From Vitrella brassicaformis (lineage: Eukaryota > Sar > Vitrellaceae): a stretch of 64,000 nt of DNA. The stretch lies in contig CDMY01000385.1 in the NCBI GenBank assembly GCA_001179505.1, positions 237,405-301,404 of the forward strand, in the 5' to 3' direction. A program made the translations under genes and the position numbers. Within the stretch, counting starts at the first letter, position 1; every line of letters starts with the position of its first letter. The notes under the pieces are model-generated. The model did no database searches. It had not been told where the DNA came from and saw only the letters and a program-made list of their open reading frames with translations. This document shows, one piece after another, positions 54,219 through 64,000 of the stretch.

Positions 54219-55734
54219 TCAGCGCTGCGACATGCGCATGCGGGCTGAGAGGCAGGGAGAGAGGGAGGGAGGGAGGGAGGGTATTGTGTGTGAGTGCATG
54301 CTGGTGGATTGACGAGTGTCACATTCAGCCAGTGCTGTGCTGTGTTGTGTTGTGTCGGTTGGTTTGGGTATCTGAGCGACTGGAGCTGCTCACCTTTTCT
54401 GCCTGGCGGGGGGGCCGCCCTCTCGCCACTAATTCTCACCATTTCTTTCCCATCCATCGTATCTCGTATCGTGAATTAGTGCGCCCCTCGATTTGTCATC
54501 GTGTGAGTGTGTGGATCGGATTGATGGTTTGGTGAACTGATGACGAGAGCGCCTCCACGCACGCGACTCTCATGGTATGTATGGTGGATGGATCGGTGAT
54601 ATATGCGTGGATACACACGTGCACGTATTCCCGGTGGTCTTTTTAGTTAAAGTTTGTCTGTCTTGCTGGGTGGGACGCTATGTGGTGAGTGAGCGAATGG
54701 AGTGGAGACCGACCTATATGCAGCGCCCTTAAATGAAGAAGAAGAACGGTAGAATGCAGGTCGGTCCGTCAGTCACATCACACCTGTCTGTGCCCGTCCA
54801 TGGATGCCGCCCCCCCTCTCCACTCGCTCACTCTCACCCTCACATCGCTGCATGGCATGCATCCGGAGCCGTATGCTTGGCATCGGCACTCATATGCAGA
54901 CAGTGAGTGCAGTGAAACCAACAGAGTGTGAAGACTGCTCTCAGCTCTCGGGGGACACACACACACACACGGGCAGGCAGGCAGGCAGACACATACGACA
55001 CAGAAATACGCACGCACACCCGCCATCCGCACACCATCCCCGTCCGGTAAGAACGTGGAAGCAAGCAGCGCTAAATGCAAAACTCGTTCGCTTGGTCGTG
55101 CAGTGACTGAGTGAGTGAGTGGGCAAGATGAGGTGGGGACGAAAAATACCCCTTATTATTGTGTGTGTGGACGTTGAAAGCATCCCTCACTCATCGTTAG
55201 CAAAACTTGCCTCATCCGGCTGCCTGCCCCCTGCCCGCCAACCGGCAGATCAGCAGCCGCCTGCATGAGGCTGCAGCATTCTTAAAAGGCAAGGAACAAA
55301 CTCTCCGAGCAGGCCTTCACTGGCGTGTGGGGGCCAGTCACCCACACGCCAATGAAGGCTACGAGGCCATCCAGCAAGAGACCGACGGACGGACCGGCCG
55401 CTGTCTCCCCACGCGCCCTCCTACCTACTAGTGAAAAGAAGTTGCCCGACCCGCCTGTACCTGTCACACAGCTGTCTGTACACATTTCATTCATTGACAA
55501 ACACACAAACTGTCCCCCTCCCCCCCCTCCCCGCCTCCCCCGGCAAGCAAGGCCAGTGTGTCAAGAAAATCGGACTGATGTCACGATTGGTTCCACCGCC
55601 TTGGGTTCCAGAACCTGCAGCACAACACCGAGACAGACAGACAGGCACACACACACGCGTGAGTGAGTGATGGCCATCTCATGCCGTCCATGCTGTGCTG
55701 CGTCGTGCTGTTCTGTGTGACTGTGAGTGTGTGT
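54219..55734. other. Convergent intergenic region
   Basis: 1,516 bp with GGGA and CA simple repeats and several stretches lacking any coding frame. I see no gene, tRNA or octamer. Confidence 0.5.
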
Positions 55735-56424
55735 TTACTCGCTCCAGCTTTTGAATGGTACAAATCCTCCGCATGTGGGGCATCTCCTCTCTTTGCCGTT
55801 CTGCGTCATGATCAAGCCGCTCCCCGAACACCGACGGCACGCCTGGGAGATACATACATCAAACCACCAGCAGCGGACACAGCCGACCAGTGAGTGACGG
55901 TCCTTACGATCCGCGTGTGCGTGTGTGTGTGTGTGTATGTGTGTGTGTGACCCTCTGTGTCTGTATCCGCTTGCTACAAACAGCACACACACCGAAAGCA
56001 GAACACTGACAGTCCAGCGGTGCAGCGCCACTGATTGATTGTCTGCCTGCCTCTTGTCTTGCTTCCCTCCGACTCACTTGAACTCGAATGCAGCGATTGT
56101 GAAAGGCAGGAAGCCCGCAATGGTGCCGACGAGGGCCTGCTGCTGGTACATCTGCATGTCCACCTCACTCAGCGGCTCCTGCACCCTCTCAGCAATCACC
56201 AACAGCGCATCCTCAGGCAGCATAGACACAGCTATCGTTGCATCTTCCCCCGCTGTTGGTGTTGTGATGCGCAGAGGGGATGCCGGGAGGCGTGAAGGCC
56301 TGAGGAAGGCCTCGAGCTCTGTCGCGTGAGGCCGGCACTGCACGGCGAGAGGGCCACTGAGGGTCATCAGCAGCGTCCACAGAGAGCCGGAGCTGACAGC
56401 GCGGTACACTCGCCGAAGTATCAT
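55735..56424 (-). CDS. Small DnaJ-type zinc-finger membrane protein
   Basis: Three exons (56078-56424, 55952-55973 of 22 nt, 55735-55842) close in frame to 158 residues. A leader (WTLLMTLSGPLAV) is followed by a helical region, then a transmembrane-like segment (ALVGTIAGFLPFTIAAFEF). The C-terminus carries two CxxC pairs, ACRRCSGSGL and RCPTCGGF, in the DnaJ cysteine-rich style, ending FKSWSE. Plants have thylakoid proteins with similar C-terminal fingers that help assemble photosynthetic complexes, so a plastid assembly role is possible; it is inferred. The ATG at 56424 is 45 bp from an upstream octamer on the same strand. Confidence 0.7.
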
Positions 56425-57439
56425 GGAGGTGCTTCGCGAGGCTACGTACCTAAAGGCCAGTCGACCCCAGCTCGCAAACCCTGAAGACCGAACCCTAGAG
56501 GTCCCCGATAACGATTTCACTCGGTATCCATATCACCACTCGCGGTTTGCAAAGCGTAATGTCTGGGATTCAACTCTCTGTTTCTGGCTCTCTGCCTTTC
56601 CACCACTGTCCAGGTGAAAGGGCTGTGCGACTCCATGAACATTGACCAGACTCCATTCATCCCATCCCGCATGCAGTGCTTTTTTGGCCATCGACCTTTC
56701 TACTTGGTGCTCATGCATCCATCCATCCATCCCCCACCGTCGTATCCATCGCTCCTCACATCTCACATAGTCATCCGATCCATCTCTCTCTCACATGGCT
56801 GGATGCACTCCGGCCAAGCCACGAGGTGAAAAAGCACCTCGGTTCACAAGGCCGTCCTGCATCGACCCCCATGCGCCTACGTGTCTGTCAGTCTGTCTGT
56901 CCAGCGATCTCTCCCCTCTCTCCTCGCCAGCCACGCGGTGGACGCGCGTCAGTCACACGCAACACGCACAGGCACACACACGAGACACACGGCCCCATAC
57001 ACACGGTAGGTCTATATAAGCCATTCACATAACAACAAAATCGTGACGAGACGATCGATCTGTCAGGTCCATTCATTCGGACACATGACAGCCCTGGCCT
57101 GCCTGCCTCCCTGCCTGATGCCATCCGTAGAGCAACAAAAAGACGCTGCCCCCTCTGACCCCATCCATGCCATGCAGTACATATAAACCACGTACGTACT
57201 TATATAAGCGAGATACATAGATGGGTAACACCACGCGCACACCCACGTCAGACGAGCATCCATCCAATCGATAAAACACTCGCATCGCGAGCATCGCACG
57301 AGCACTCACGCACAGCACACCAGTGCAGTAAGTGGGAGAGAGGGAGCGAGGGAGGAGCCACTACTGTCCCCCCGCGGCATCATGAATGAATGAAGGCCCT
57401 CATGAACAGGGCGGTGCGATGATTCTTTCAGTAAGTCAG
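56425..57439. other. Intergenic region upstream of the zinc-finger gene
   Basis: 1,015 bp between two leftward genes. It contains one octamer (56469-56476), CCAT repeats and CA tracts. No gene recognised. Confidence 0.5.
56469..56476 (-). promoter_or_regulatory. TGCGAGCT octamer
   Basis: Exact copy 45 bp before the zinc-finger gene ATG, the closest of all copies to a start codon. Confidence 0.5.
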
Positions 57440-60400
57440 TCATGATCGCTTCCGCAGCGATGTCCTTCCCGGCACCGATCTGGCGGGCTGCTTGCGCTTG
57501 AGCCGTCGGGAGCGGCGCTCGCCGTCGCCGAAGATGGCCTTGGGGATGCGCCCGTGCATCCCCATGTTGTGGTCCACCACCTGCACACACCACTCACACC
57601 GACGGTCATGGGTGCGATGGAAGGGCCTCTGTCTGTGTGTCTCTTCAGCTGCATGTGAGTACGAACCTGTGTGACGCCGAAATGGACAGCGCATGACATG
57701 ATGTTGATGGCCTCACTCTCAGTCAGATTCCACTTGTCCTGAAGACACAGACCAGACACGCCCATCATCGGTTGGCCGAAACGACTTTGCGTGCCCCCCT
57801 ACCATCATGAAGTCTCGCGTGTTGATGTAGGTGTTGTTCATGGCCATGTTCAGATGGTCGCCGGGAAGATTGAAAATCTTCCTCTGTGCGTCCAGCGGCG
57901 AGTCGCCCAGCGTGTAGATGTAGTTGTCGTATGTGAAGCCCGAGATCACCCACTCATCAGGCTTCTCGAAGATCACCGTGTCCGTGTTGGCCAGCTCGGG
58001 CGGCTTCTCGCCGTCCTTGATGACGTCGATACGCAAACGTGCCGTCAGGCTGTGTTCGATGGCCGTGCCGGTCAGCTCGGAGTCGCCCTGTGTGCTGTGC
58101 GCATCACCTGCAAACATCCATCCAAATCGCTAACGCACTCTGCTTCTTGTGCACATCGGTGGGGAGGTGGCTGGCTGACCAGCAGAGAACAATCCACCCT
58201 CGACCTCGGCCTTGAGGTACACGGTTGTGCCCGGCGCAGTCCTCTTCTGATCCAGGTTGTGGCCAAGGTACCCCATGGCAGGTATCGACGTGATCTCGTC
58301 GTCGATGGCTGACGCAAGGCCAAGGTTGCCGATATGGGGGTTGAGGGGCACCTTGAAAGGGAAGGGGTCGAGCTGATACTCAATGGGGGTCTCCTCCATG
58401 ACGGACCATCCCATGTCCTGTGCTGCGCCGCTGCTGTTGGGGTATGTGTGTGGGAAGATGAGGCCGGAGATGTGTGTGTAGCCCAGGAAGTCATCGTGGC
58501 CTTGTGGGTCGATGATGTTGGCTATGTTGTAGTAGTACAGGGGAGAGGCGATCCACGTGCCGTTCTCCTGGTAGGCCTCCCTGACCCACACACACAGCAC
58601 AGACAAGCGATCATGCAGGCAGGCAGGCAGGCATCGAGAGAGAGGTCGTTTGTGTGTGGTTCGGTGTTCACCAGGTGGATGCGAATTCATCAGAGTATCC
58701 GCATCCCGTGCGGCCACGGAAGGCGTCTCCCATGCACCAGTCGCTGCCGTCGCGCTTGGGAAGGCGGTATTGATAGCCCCAATTGCCCAATACCACGCTG
58801 ACACGGAAGACGGCAACACAAGGAAGCACAGATGGCCTCACACGATGGATGACGCAAGTGTGGTTGCTTTTTGTAATTTGCTCACCTTCCGAAGGTCCTG
58901 TTGTCTTGACCGGGATTTAGGCGGGGCACCAAGTCCAGTATGTCAACCTACACACACATACACATGCATAACGCCCTCACGGACAAAGCCGCCCACCCAC
59001 TGTCCCCTCCCACCCCACCTTGCCCCCTGCCCCTTCCATGCATACCTTGACTGTGTCGTTGGGCTCCACGCCGCAAATGAACACGGGGCTGATGGCCACA
59101 ACCACAACGGAGCGTCGATGTATGGATGAACCGTCAGCTGTTGCGTGTCCCCACCCACCCTGTCATGATGTGAGCGCCCTCGCACGTCGGAGTGCGGTCA
59201 CCCTCAGTCGACGGCACATTCTCGCAGCGTGCGCCGCGCTTGGACACGGGCATGTCCGTCTGGTTCCACCAGTAGATAGCCTCGGTAGCAGCGTCGCCCA
59301 TGCTGATCCTGTCCCAGTCGTCCCCTCCGTTAAGCGTGATCGTCTCGATCACAACCTGGTGAATGAACCAACCCACACAGGTACCATCGCGTCACTCTCC
59401 ATCTCCCTCTCTGTGTGTGTGCGTGTTTGTACCTCGTCGCCGGGATTGACATAGAGAACAGGTGGAATATCCTTGTGGTAATATCCCCAGTGCACGGTCT
59501 CTGGGCTGGCGCGGATGATCTTGGGGCCCTCCGGGGCGGGACAGCCGGACGTCGACTCGACAAAGTCTGTCAGCTCGGGCAGCTCTGGCACAGACCAGCC
59601 CTTGAGGCCCTCATACGGCGGGAAGATGGCCTTCGGCACCATCGTGTGCACGCCCCAGTTGCCATCGACCACCTGGGTGACAGCGAAGTCGCCAGCGATG
59701 GAAATCGCGGTGAGGGCTTCATTGGGCGCGACACCAAACTTGTCCCTGTGAGAGCGTCCATGACACCAAAGTCAGAAGTCTGCGTGCATGTCCTTCCCTG
59801 CCCCTCTCTCTGTCTGTCTGTCTGTCTGCCTACACGATGAAGTCTCGTGTCTGCGCAGTGGCGGTCTTCATGGCCGCGTCCACATCCGCTCCCACAGAGA
59901 AGATCTCGTCAGGGTCATCAAGCTCCGACAGGTACTCCGGCACGGCGAGGCCGTGCACCACATAGTGGGTGGGCGTCTCGCCAAGAGGGAAGGCCAGGTT
60001 GGCCATCCACAGCTCGTGTTCCTCGCTGTTTTGCTGGATGACCGTGATGCGGAACCTGCCCGTGACGCTGATTTCGATTGCGGTGCCGCTGACCTCCCCG
60101 TCGCCCTGGGCGGCGTGGGCATCGCCCATCGAGAGCAGACCGCCGGGCACCCGTGCCTTGTAATACATGGTGGTGCCTTGGCCGATGTGGATGCTGTCGA
60201 TGTTGCCGCCACTGCAGACGAATAAACGAGCAACACACACAGACGATACATCCATCCATTGCGTGCGCATGTGTGTTGGTGTCAGTCAGAGTGCTGACTT
60301 TGATCCCATGGGGGGGATGCTGTTGACGACGTCGACCTCAGAGGGCGCCAGACCCATGCCTACATGCGGACGCAGACAGGAGCAGACGAGGGTTGTGTTT

Positions 60401-61557
60401 ATTGGAGGGGGAGGCTGCTCTGCTCACATCCGATGTGGATGTCGAGAGGCACCGATACATCAGTGAGGTCAAAGGTGTAGTTGAGGGAGCCACTGGTCAC
60501 ATTCCAGCCACGCGACGCAACCTGACCAACCAACACACACCAGTGACTGCGTCGCACCCCTCCTGTCCCCTGCCCTGCCCTGCCCTCTGTATCTGCTGAC
60601 CACATCCGATGCGCCCTCGTATGTGTGCGGCACACAGGTGCCCGGGTAGCTGAGGTAGTCTCGCTCCACCCCGTCAGGATCCACCAGCGTCGGCCACTCG
60701 TACATGTACTCGGGCGACGCGTAGTACCCATCTTCCTGCCACACACAACATTCATCAAAAGGAAGAGTGACGCACAGGAATGCAAGCTTGATTGGTTGGC
60801 TCGGTGTGTGTGTGTGTACCCCCTCTTCGATCTTCCACACGGTGACGAACTCGTCATTGACACCGGGCGTCTCAATGAACTCCCCGGCCTTGAACATGCC
60901 GCCGTCGGCTGTGGGGGCCCTAAACTGATATCCCCACCACGCAGCCTGATTCGACCCGTAGATCTCTCCGGCTGGGTTGGCACGCGGCTCCAAATCGAGA
61001 ATCTCAACCTGAATTGAGATGAAGAGGAGCGATGGGTGTCTGTCTGTCCGGCCTGTTTGTTGAGATGGCCTGTCTGCATGTCTGTGTACCTTGATGATAT
61101 CGCCGGCTTCAGCGCCGCACACGTAAATGGGCCCTGTGAGGATGTGGACGCCGTCCCCCTCCCCCGTGGCGCCACGCTGGCTGACAGCCTTGACAGAACT
61201 GTCCCAGTCGTAGACGCTCTCCAGCCCCTCGTCCCCGGCTATCATCATGTCATAGTCGTCGCACGCCGTGTGGGTGCCCATCTCGACGGTGACCTCATCG
61301 CCCGAGTTGATGAACAGCCTGGGCGGCTCATTCTGATGCACAGAGAGAGTGACGGGTGGCGTGTTTGTGTGGATGCATGGCATGGATGTGCTACATACCT
61401 TTGAGAAGTAGCCAAAGACGACTGTTTCGGCGCTGAGGGGGAGGTATTTCTCGCCTTCCGATGCTGCAGGGCATCCATCGACCTGTGCACGGATCTGGCT
61501 GACGGACAAGGCCGCCACAAGGGCATATAGCACAAGGCGAGGCAAGGACGCCATCAT
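57440..61557 (-). CDS. Secreted protein of two fused formamidase/acetamidase domains
   Basis: Sixteen exons from 61557 down to 57440 close in frame to 972 residues with no stop between the halves. A signal peptide (LVLYALVAALSVSQIRAQ) leads. Domain 1 runs from about Cys29 to 465 and domain 2 from about Cys488 to 920. Each opens GCPA, has a GD-rich early strand (LFINSGDEVTVEM / LYVNPGDEVVIET), a GP(I/V)(Y/F)(V/I)CG turn, a DLxPRxNP motif, and the FmdA/AmdA core SxGDAHxxQGDxExxGTAIE. Exon 8 (59433-59745) spans the fusion. The family hydrolyses formamide or short amides to ammonia and acid. Both domains keep the GDAH..QGD core, but I cannot verify every catalytic residue. The basic tail (SRRLKRKQPARS) is odd for a secreted protein. 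Confidence 0.9.
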
Positions 61558-62078
61558 CCACACTGTTCGACACTAACAAGTCCTGCTAACGTGCTCAAGT
61601 CGTCTGTTCGATCTTGCCTCCACCTGCTCGCTTGGCGCGCAGACCGCCGTTCTTGTAAATTTTGCCTTGCCGCTGGTGACCCGTTGTAAATTATTTCACA
61701 TGTGCGTCTGCCTCAAATGTGCAAGAATCAAATCAGCAGGCGGCCCACACCCTGATGCACAGGGACGACAGATGGATCCATCCACACACATCCACTCAAT
61801 CACTGCACGACTGCCCCTGCGCACTCCAAACACGACAGACACATCATCAATCACATGATGGATGATGCACACAACACACACGCCATCAAGCGGAAGCGCA
61901 GCCCAGTGTGTCCCTCCCAGGTGCGGTGCGGCGTGTTGTCTTCCTTGCCGACACAGCTAGCGATTAGATAGACTTAGAAAGGGAAATGAGACAGTGGCCA
62001 ATCGATCAACACCGAGGTGGTCAACTCAACCCAGCGTCCCTCCCCGTCCCAACTCCTAATTACTCAGCTGCTTGTCTG
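61558..62078. other. Intergenic region
   Basis: 521 bp upstream of the double amidase and downstream of the next gene, with no exact octamer. No gene recognised. Confidence 0.5.
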
Positions 62079-63946
62079 TCATCTGGAGGGCGGCCTGCCC
62101 ATCGGACCGCCCGTTCGGGGCCCAGATGAGGTGCCGCCGTACTGAAACGTATCCATCCCACCGCTGCTGACCCGCCCCAGCCCCATACCTACACCGTAGC
62201 TCGACAAGCCTGCCTCATGCGATGGGTGGAGCCCTGTCCCAGTTCCCGTCGGCATGGAGGTCTGGTGTTGGAGGCCGGGGGTGGTCACGTGTGCCTCCTG
62301 CTGCTGGGATGGGAGGGACAGGCCCAAACCTGCCGTTGAGTATGGCGCGCGATAGCCGTAGTCTGACCAACCAACACGCACACACACACACGTAGAGGGT
62401 GTGTTATGGATGGATCGATGTGGATCCCGTACCTTCGCGGAGTGGTGTGGCGCCGAGTCCGAGTGTGTATGCGTTGTCTGGCATTTGGCTCTGGAGGTTG
62501 GCGAGTTCGTTACGGAGGTTCTCCATGCGATACTGGTCGCTGCTCACGCGCTTCAGGAACGAAACTATCACCTCAGATTGACTGCAGGCAGACAGACAGG
62601 CAGGCAGGCAGGCAGACAGGCAAGGAGATACATTGACGTGAATGAACGAATGAGGGTGCATATGTTGTGTCTGCCGCACCGAACGAGAAGGTCGGTGTGG
62701 TCTTTGCGGATGCTCTTCTCGGTCTCCACCACACGCACACGCTCCTGACACACATGTGCACATCAGTGCAGTGCTTATTTCGGTGTGGTGGCTGTGTGCG
62801 CCGCCGTGCCCTCCCTCACCTGTAGTTTGTCGATCTCGGCAGTCTTGGCGACGGCCGACTTCTCCAACTCGTGGATAATCGTCTGCAGCTGAGTGTTCTG
62901 GTTCTGATGGACCAAAGTCGATCACACACAGACGAACAGGTGACTGCGCGTGTTGGTCGATCCACGTGAGTGAGTGTGTGTGTGTGTATGTCGCACCTTG
63001 AGCTGTTCGACTTGTGCGTCGTGGTTTTGTCTCATGGTGTCGAGGATCTCGTCGTTGCGCCGACGGGCCTCAGTCACTTGCTTCTGGAACTTGCGCTGAT
63101 CAGAGGAACCAACACACACACACACACAGATGTGGGTGCCAACTGTCCTCTGTGAGAGTGTTGGTACTGACCTCAAGGCCGATGAGCTGTCGTTCGTGTT
63201 CAGCCTGTAGAGTGAGAGTGCGCTTCTCGGACTCGGTCTTGCTCAGCTGCAGCAGCGCTGTGTTGATCGTGTCTGTGAGCTGTCTGAGCGAATCGGGGGC
63301 CGCCGGCCGGCCGCCAGTCTCATACATCCCTGCAGGCAGGCAAACAGGCCGCCAGCCATAAACGCACGCGCCCTGTGCTGCTGTCCTGTCCGTCTGTGTT
63401 GAGGCTAGGCTGGCCCACCTTCCTGGAGTCGCTGTTTGTACTTGTCGATCTCGGTGCGGTTGGACCTCTTCTCGTCGTCGAGCTGAGCCTGGAGCCGGTC
63501 AGCCTTGTGGGCCATGTCCTCTGCCTGCCGCCTGGCCTCGTCCAGCTTCTCCTCCAAGTACAACTTCTCCTCAGTCCACCTACACACACACACACACACA
63601 CACACACGTGTCATACACACACATATCAGCCGGTGTGGGGTTGCTAGGGTCAATGCGATGGTCTTGCTGCTCACTTTCTCCGTTCGTCGTGTACGCTGCC
63701 GACGACCTCTTGCCTCTCGTGGTCGAGTGCGCTCTGCGTCGCCTGTGAGATGGACAGATGCAAAACCGCAACACACCACATGTGGGTGTATATTAGTGCG
63801 TGTGATAGTGATACCTTGTATTTGGCCTCCAATTCCACGACGCGTTTCTCGAGCTCTAGCTTTTTGTTTTCGAGTACGGTGCGCATGTCCTGGAACACAC
63901 GGTTGACACTCTCGACCAGCAAATTCATACCGAAACCCATCAGAAT
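62079..63946 (-). CDS. Coiled-coil protein, 5' end outside the window
   Basis: The visible exons are 63815-63946, 63675-63742, 63419-63579, 63330-63172, 63095-62997, 62903-62820, 62744-62680, 62581-62433 and 62362-62079, each ending at a clear GT donor. An acceptor at the first exon shows the gene continues past the right edge, though an ATG (MGFGMNLLVESVNRVF) lies just inside that exon. Most of the product is one long coiled coil (FQDMRTVLENKKLELEKRV, RRQAEDMAHKADRLQ, RRRNDEILDTMRQNHDAQVE). The last 140 residues are Gly/Ser/Pro/Gln-rich and end in PPSR. No family is recognised; a structural role is inferred. Confidence 0.75.
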
Positions 63947-64000
63947 CTGCCAGCCAGCCAACCACACACAAGATACATACACACGGAGAGAGAGAGGGCG

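Noticed and set aside
54219-55734. Possible CRISPR or tandem-repeat array in the repeat-rich interval
   Set aside because: Only short di- and tetranucleotide repeats are present, with no spaced conserved units. The DNA is nuclear eukaryotic.
57440-59433. A separate second amidase gene starting near 59680
   Set aside because: The methionine there lies in the middle of domain 1 homology (VVDGNWGVHTM). The frame runs on through the fusion exon, and there is no promoter-like gap.

Overview
The window is nuclear DNA from a GC-rich, intron-dense eukaryote that carries a complex plastid. It encodes violaxanthin de-epoxidase, a leader-bearing ClpP, other proteins with secretory-type leaders, a ferlin, an LSG1 GTPase and U4/U6 Prp4. 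This mix fits a photosynthetic alveolate, and a chromerid such as Vitrella brassicaformis is my best guess. That is inference from gene content and intron style; no species marker was checked. Introns are mostly 50-120 nt with GT-AG borders, and many carry TG or TGGA simple repeats just before the acceptor.

Layout. 0-8.2 kb: EF-hand membrane protein (-), PRPF4 (+), RPL10/uL16 (-), ClpP (+). 8.4-17.6 kb: a 1,196-residue protein with PP1-docking motifs (+) and a coiled-coil protein (+). 17.8-20.2 kb: urease accessory protein UreD (-) and a small protein (+). 20.5-24.8 kb: a loose region with a Cys-rich ORF, a small acidic-Trp protein, a multi-pass membrane protein, and a frame-broken LAGLIDADG homing endonuclease-like gene whose 5' end overlaps the membrane-protein gene antisense. 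24.9-38.9 kb: a Pro-rich protein (-), VDE (+), urate oxidase (-), ferlin (+). 39.2-54.2 kb: GT31 glycosyltransferase (-), ASCC1-like (+), a Gln/Pro/RGG-rich protein (-), PRXL2-like thioredoxin-fold protein (+), LSG1 (-), an alpha/beta hydrolase interrupted by a 300-N gap (+). 55.7-64 kb: DnaJ-type zinc-finger protein (-), a protein of two fused formamidase/acetamidase domains (-), and a coiled-coil protein running off the right edge (-).

Genes tend to lie in divergent pairs separated by 120-370 bp. Twelve exact copies of the octamer TGCGAGCT sit in these intervals or directly upstream of a start codon. Six genes have it on their own sense strand about 45-86 bp before the ATG. I regard this as the strongest candidate for an undescribed feature, a core promoter element. 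Three genes (UreD, urate oxidase, the double amidase) concern purine/urea/amide nitrogen, and four products carry secretory or plastid-type leaders.

I assembled exon models by hand from GT-AG borders and reading-frame phase. Where I say a model closes in frame, I summed the exon lengths and obtained a multiple of three.
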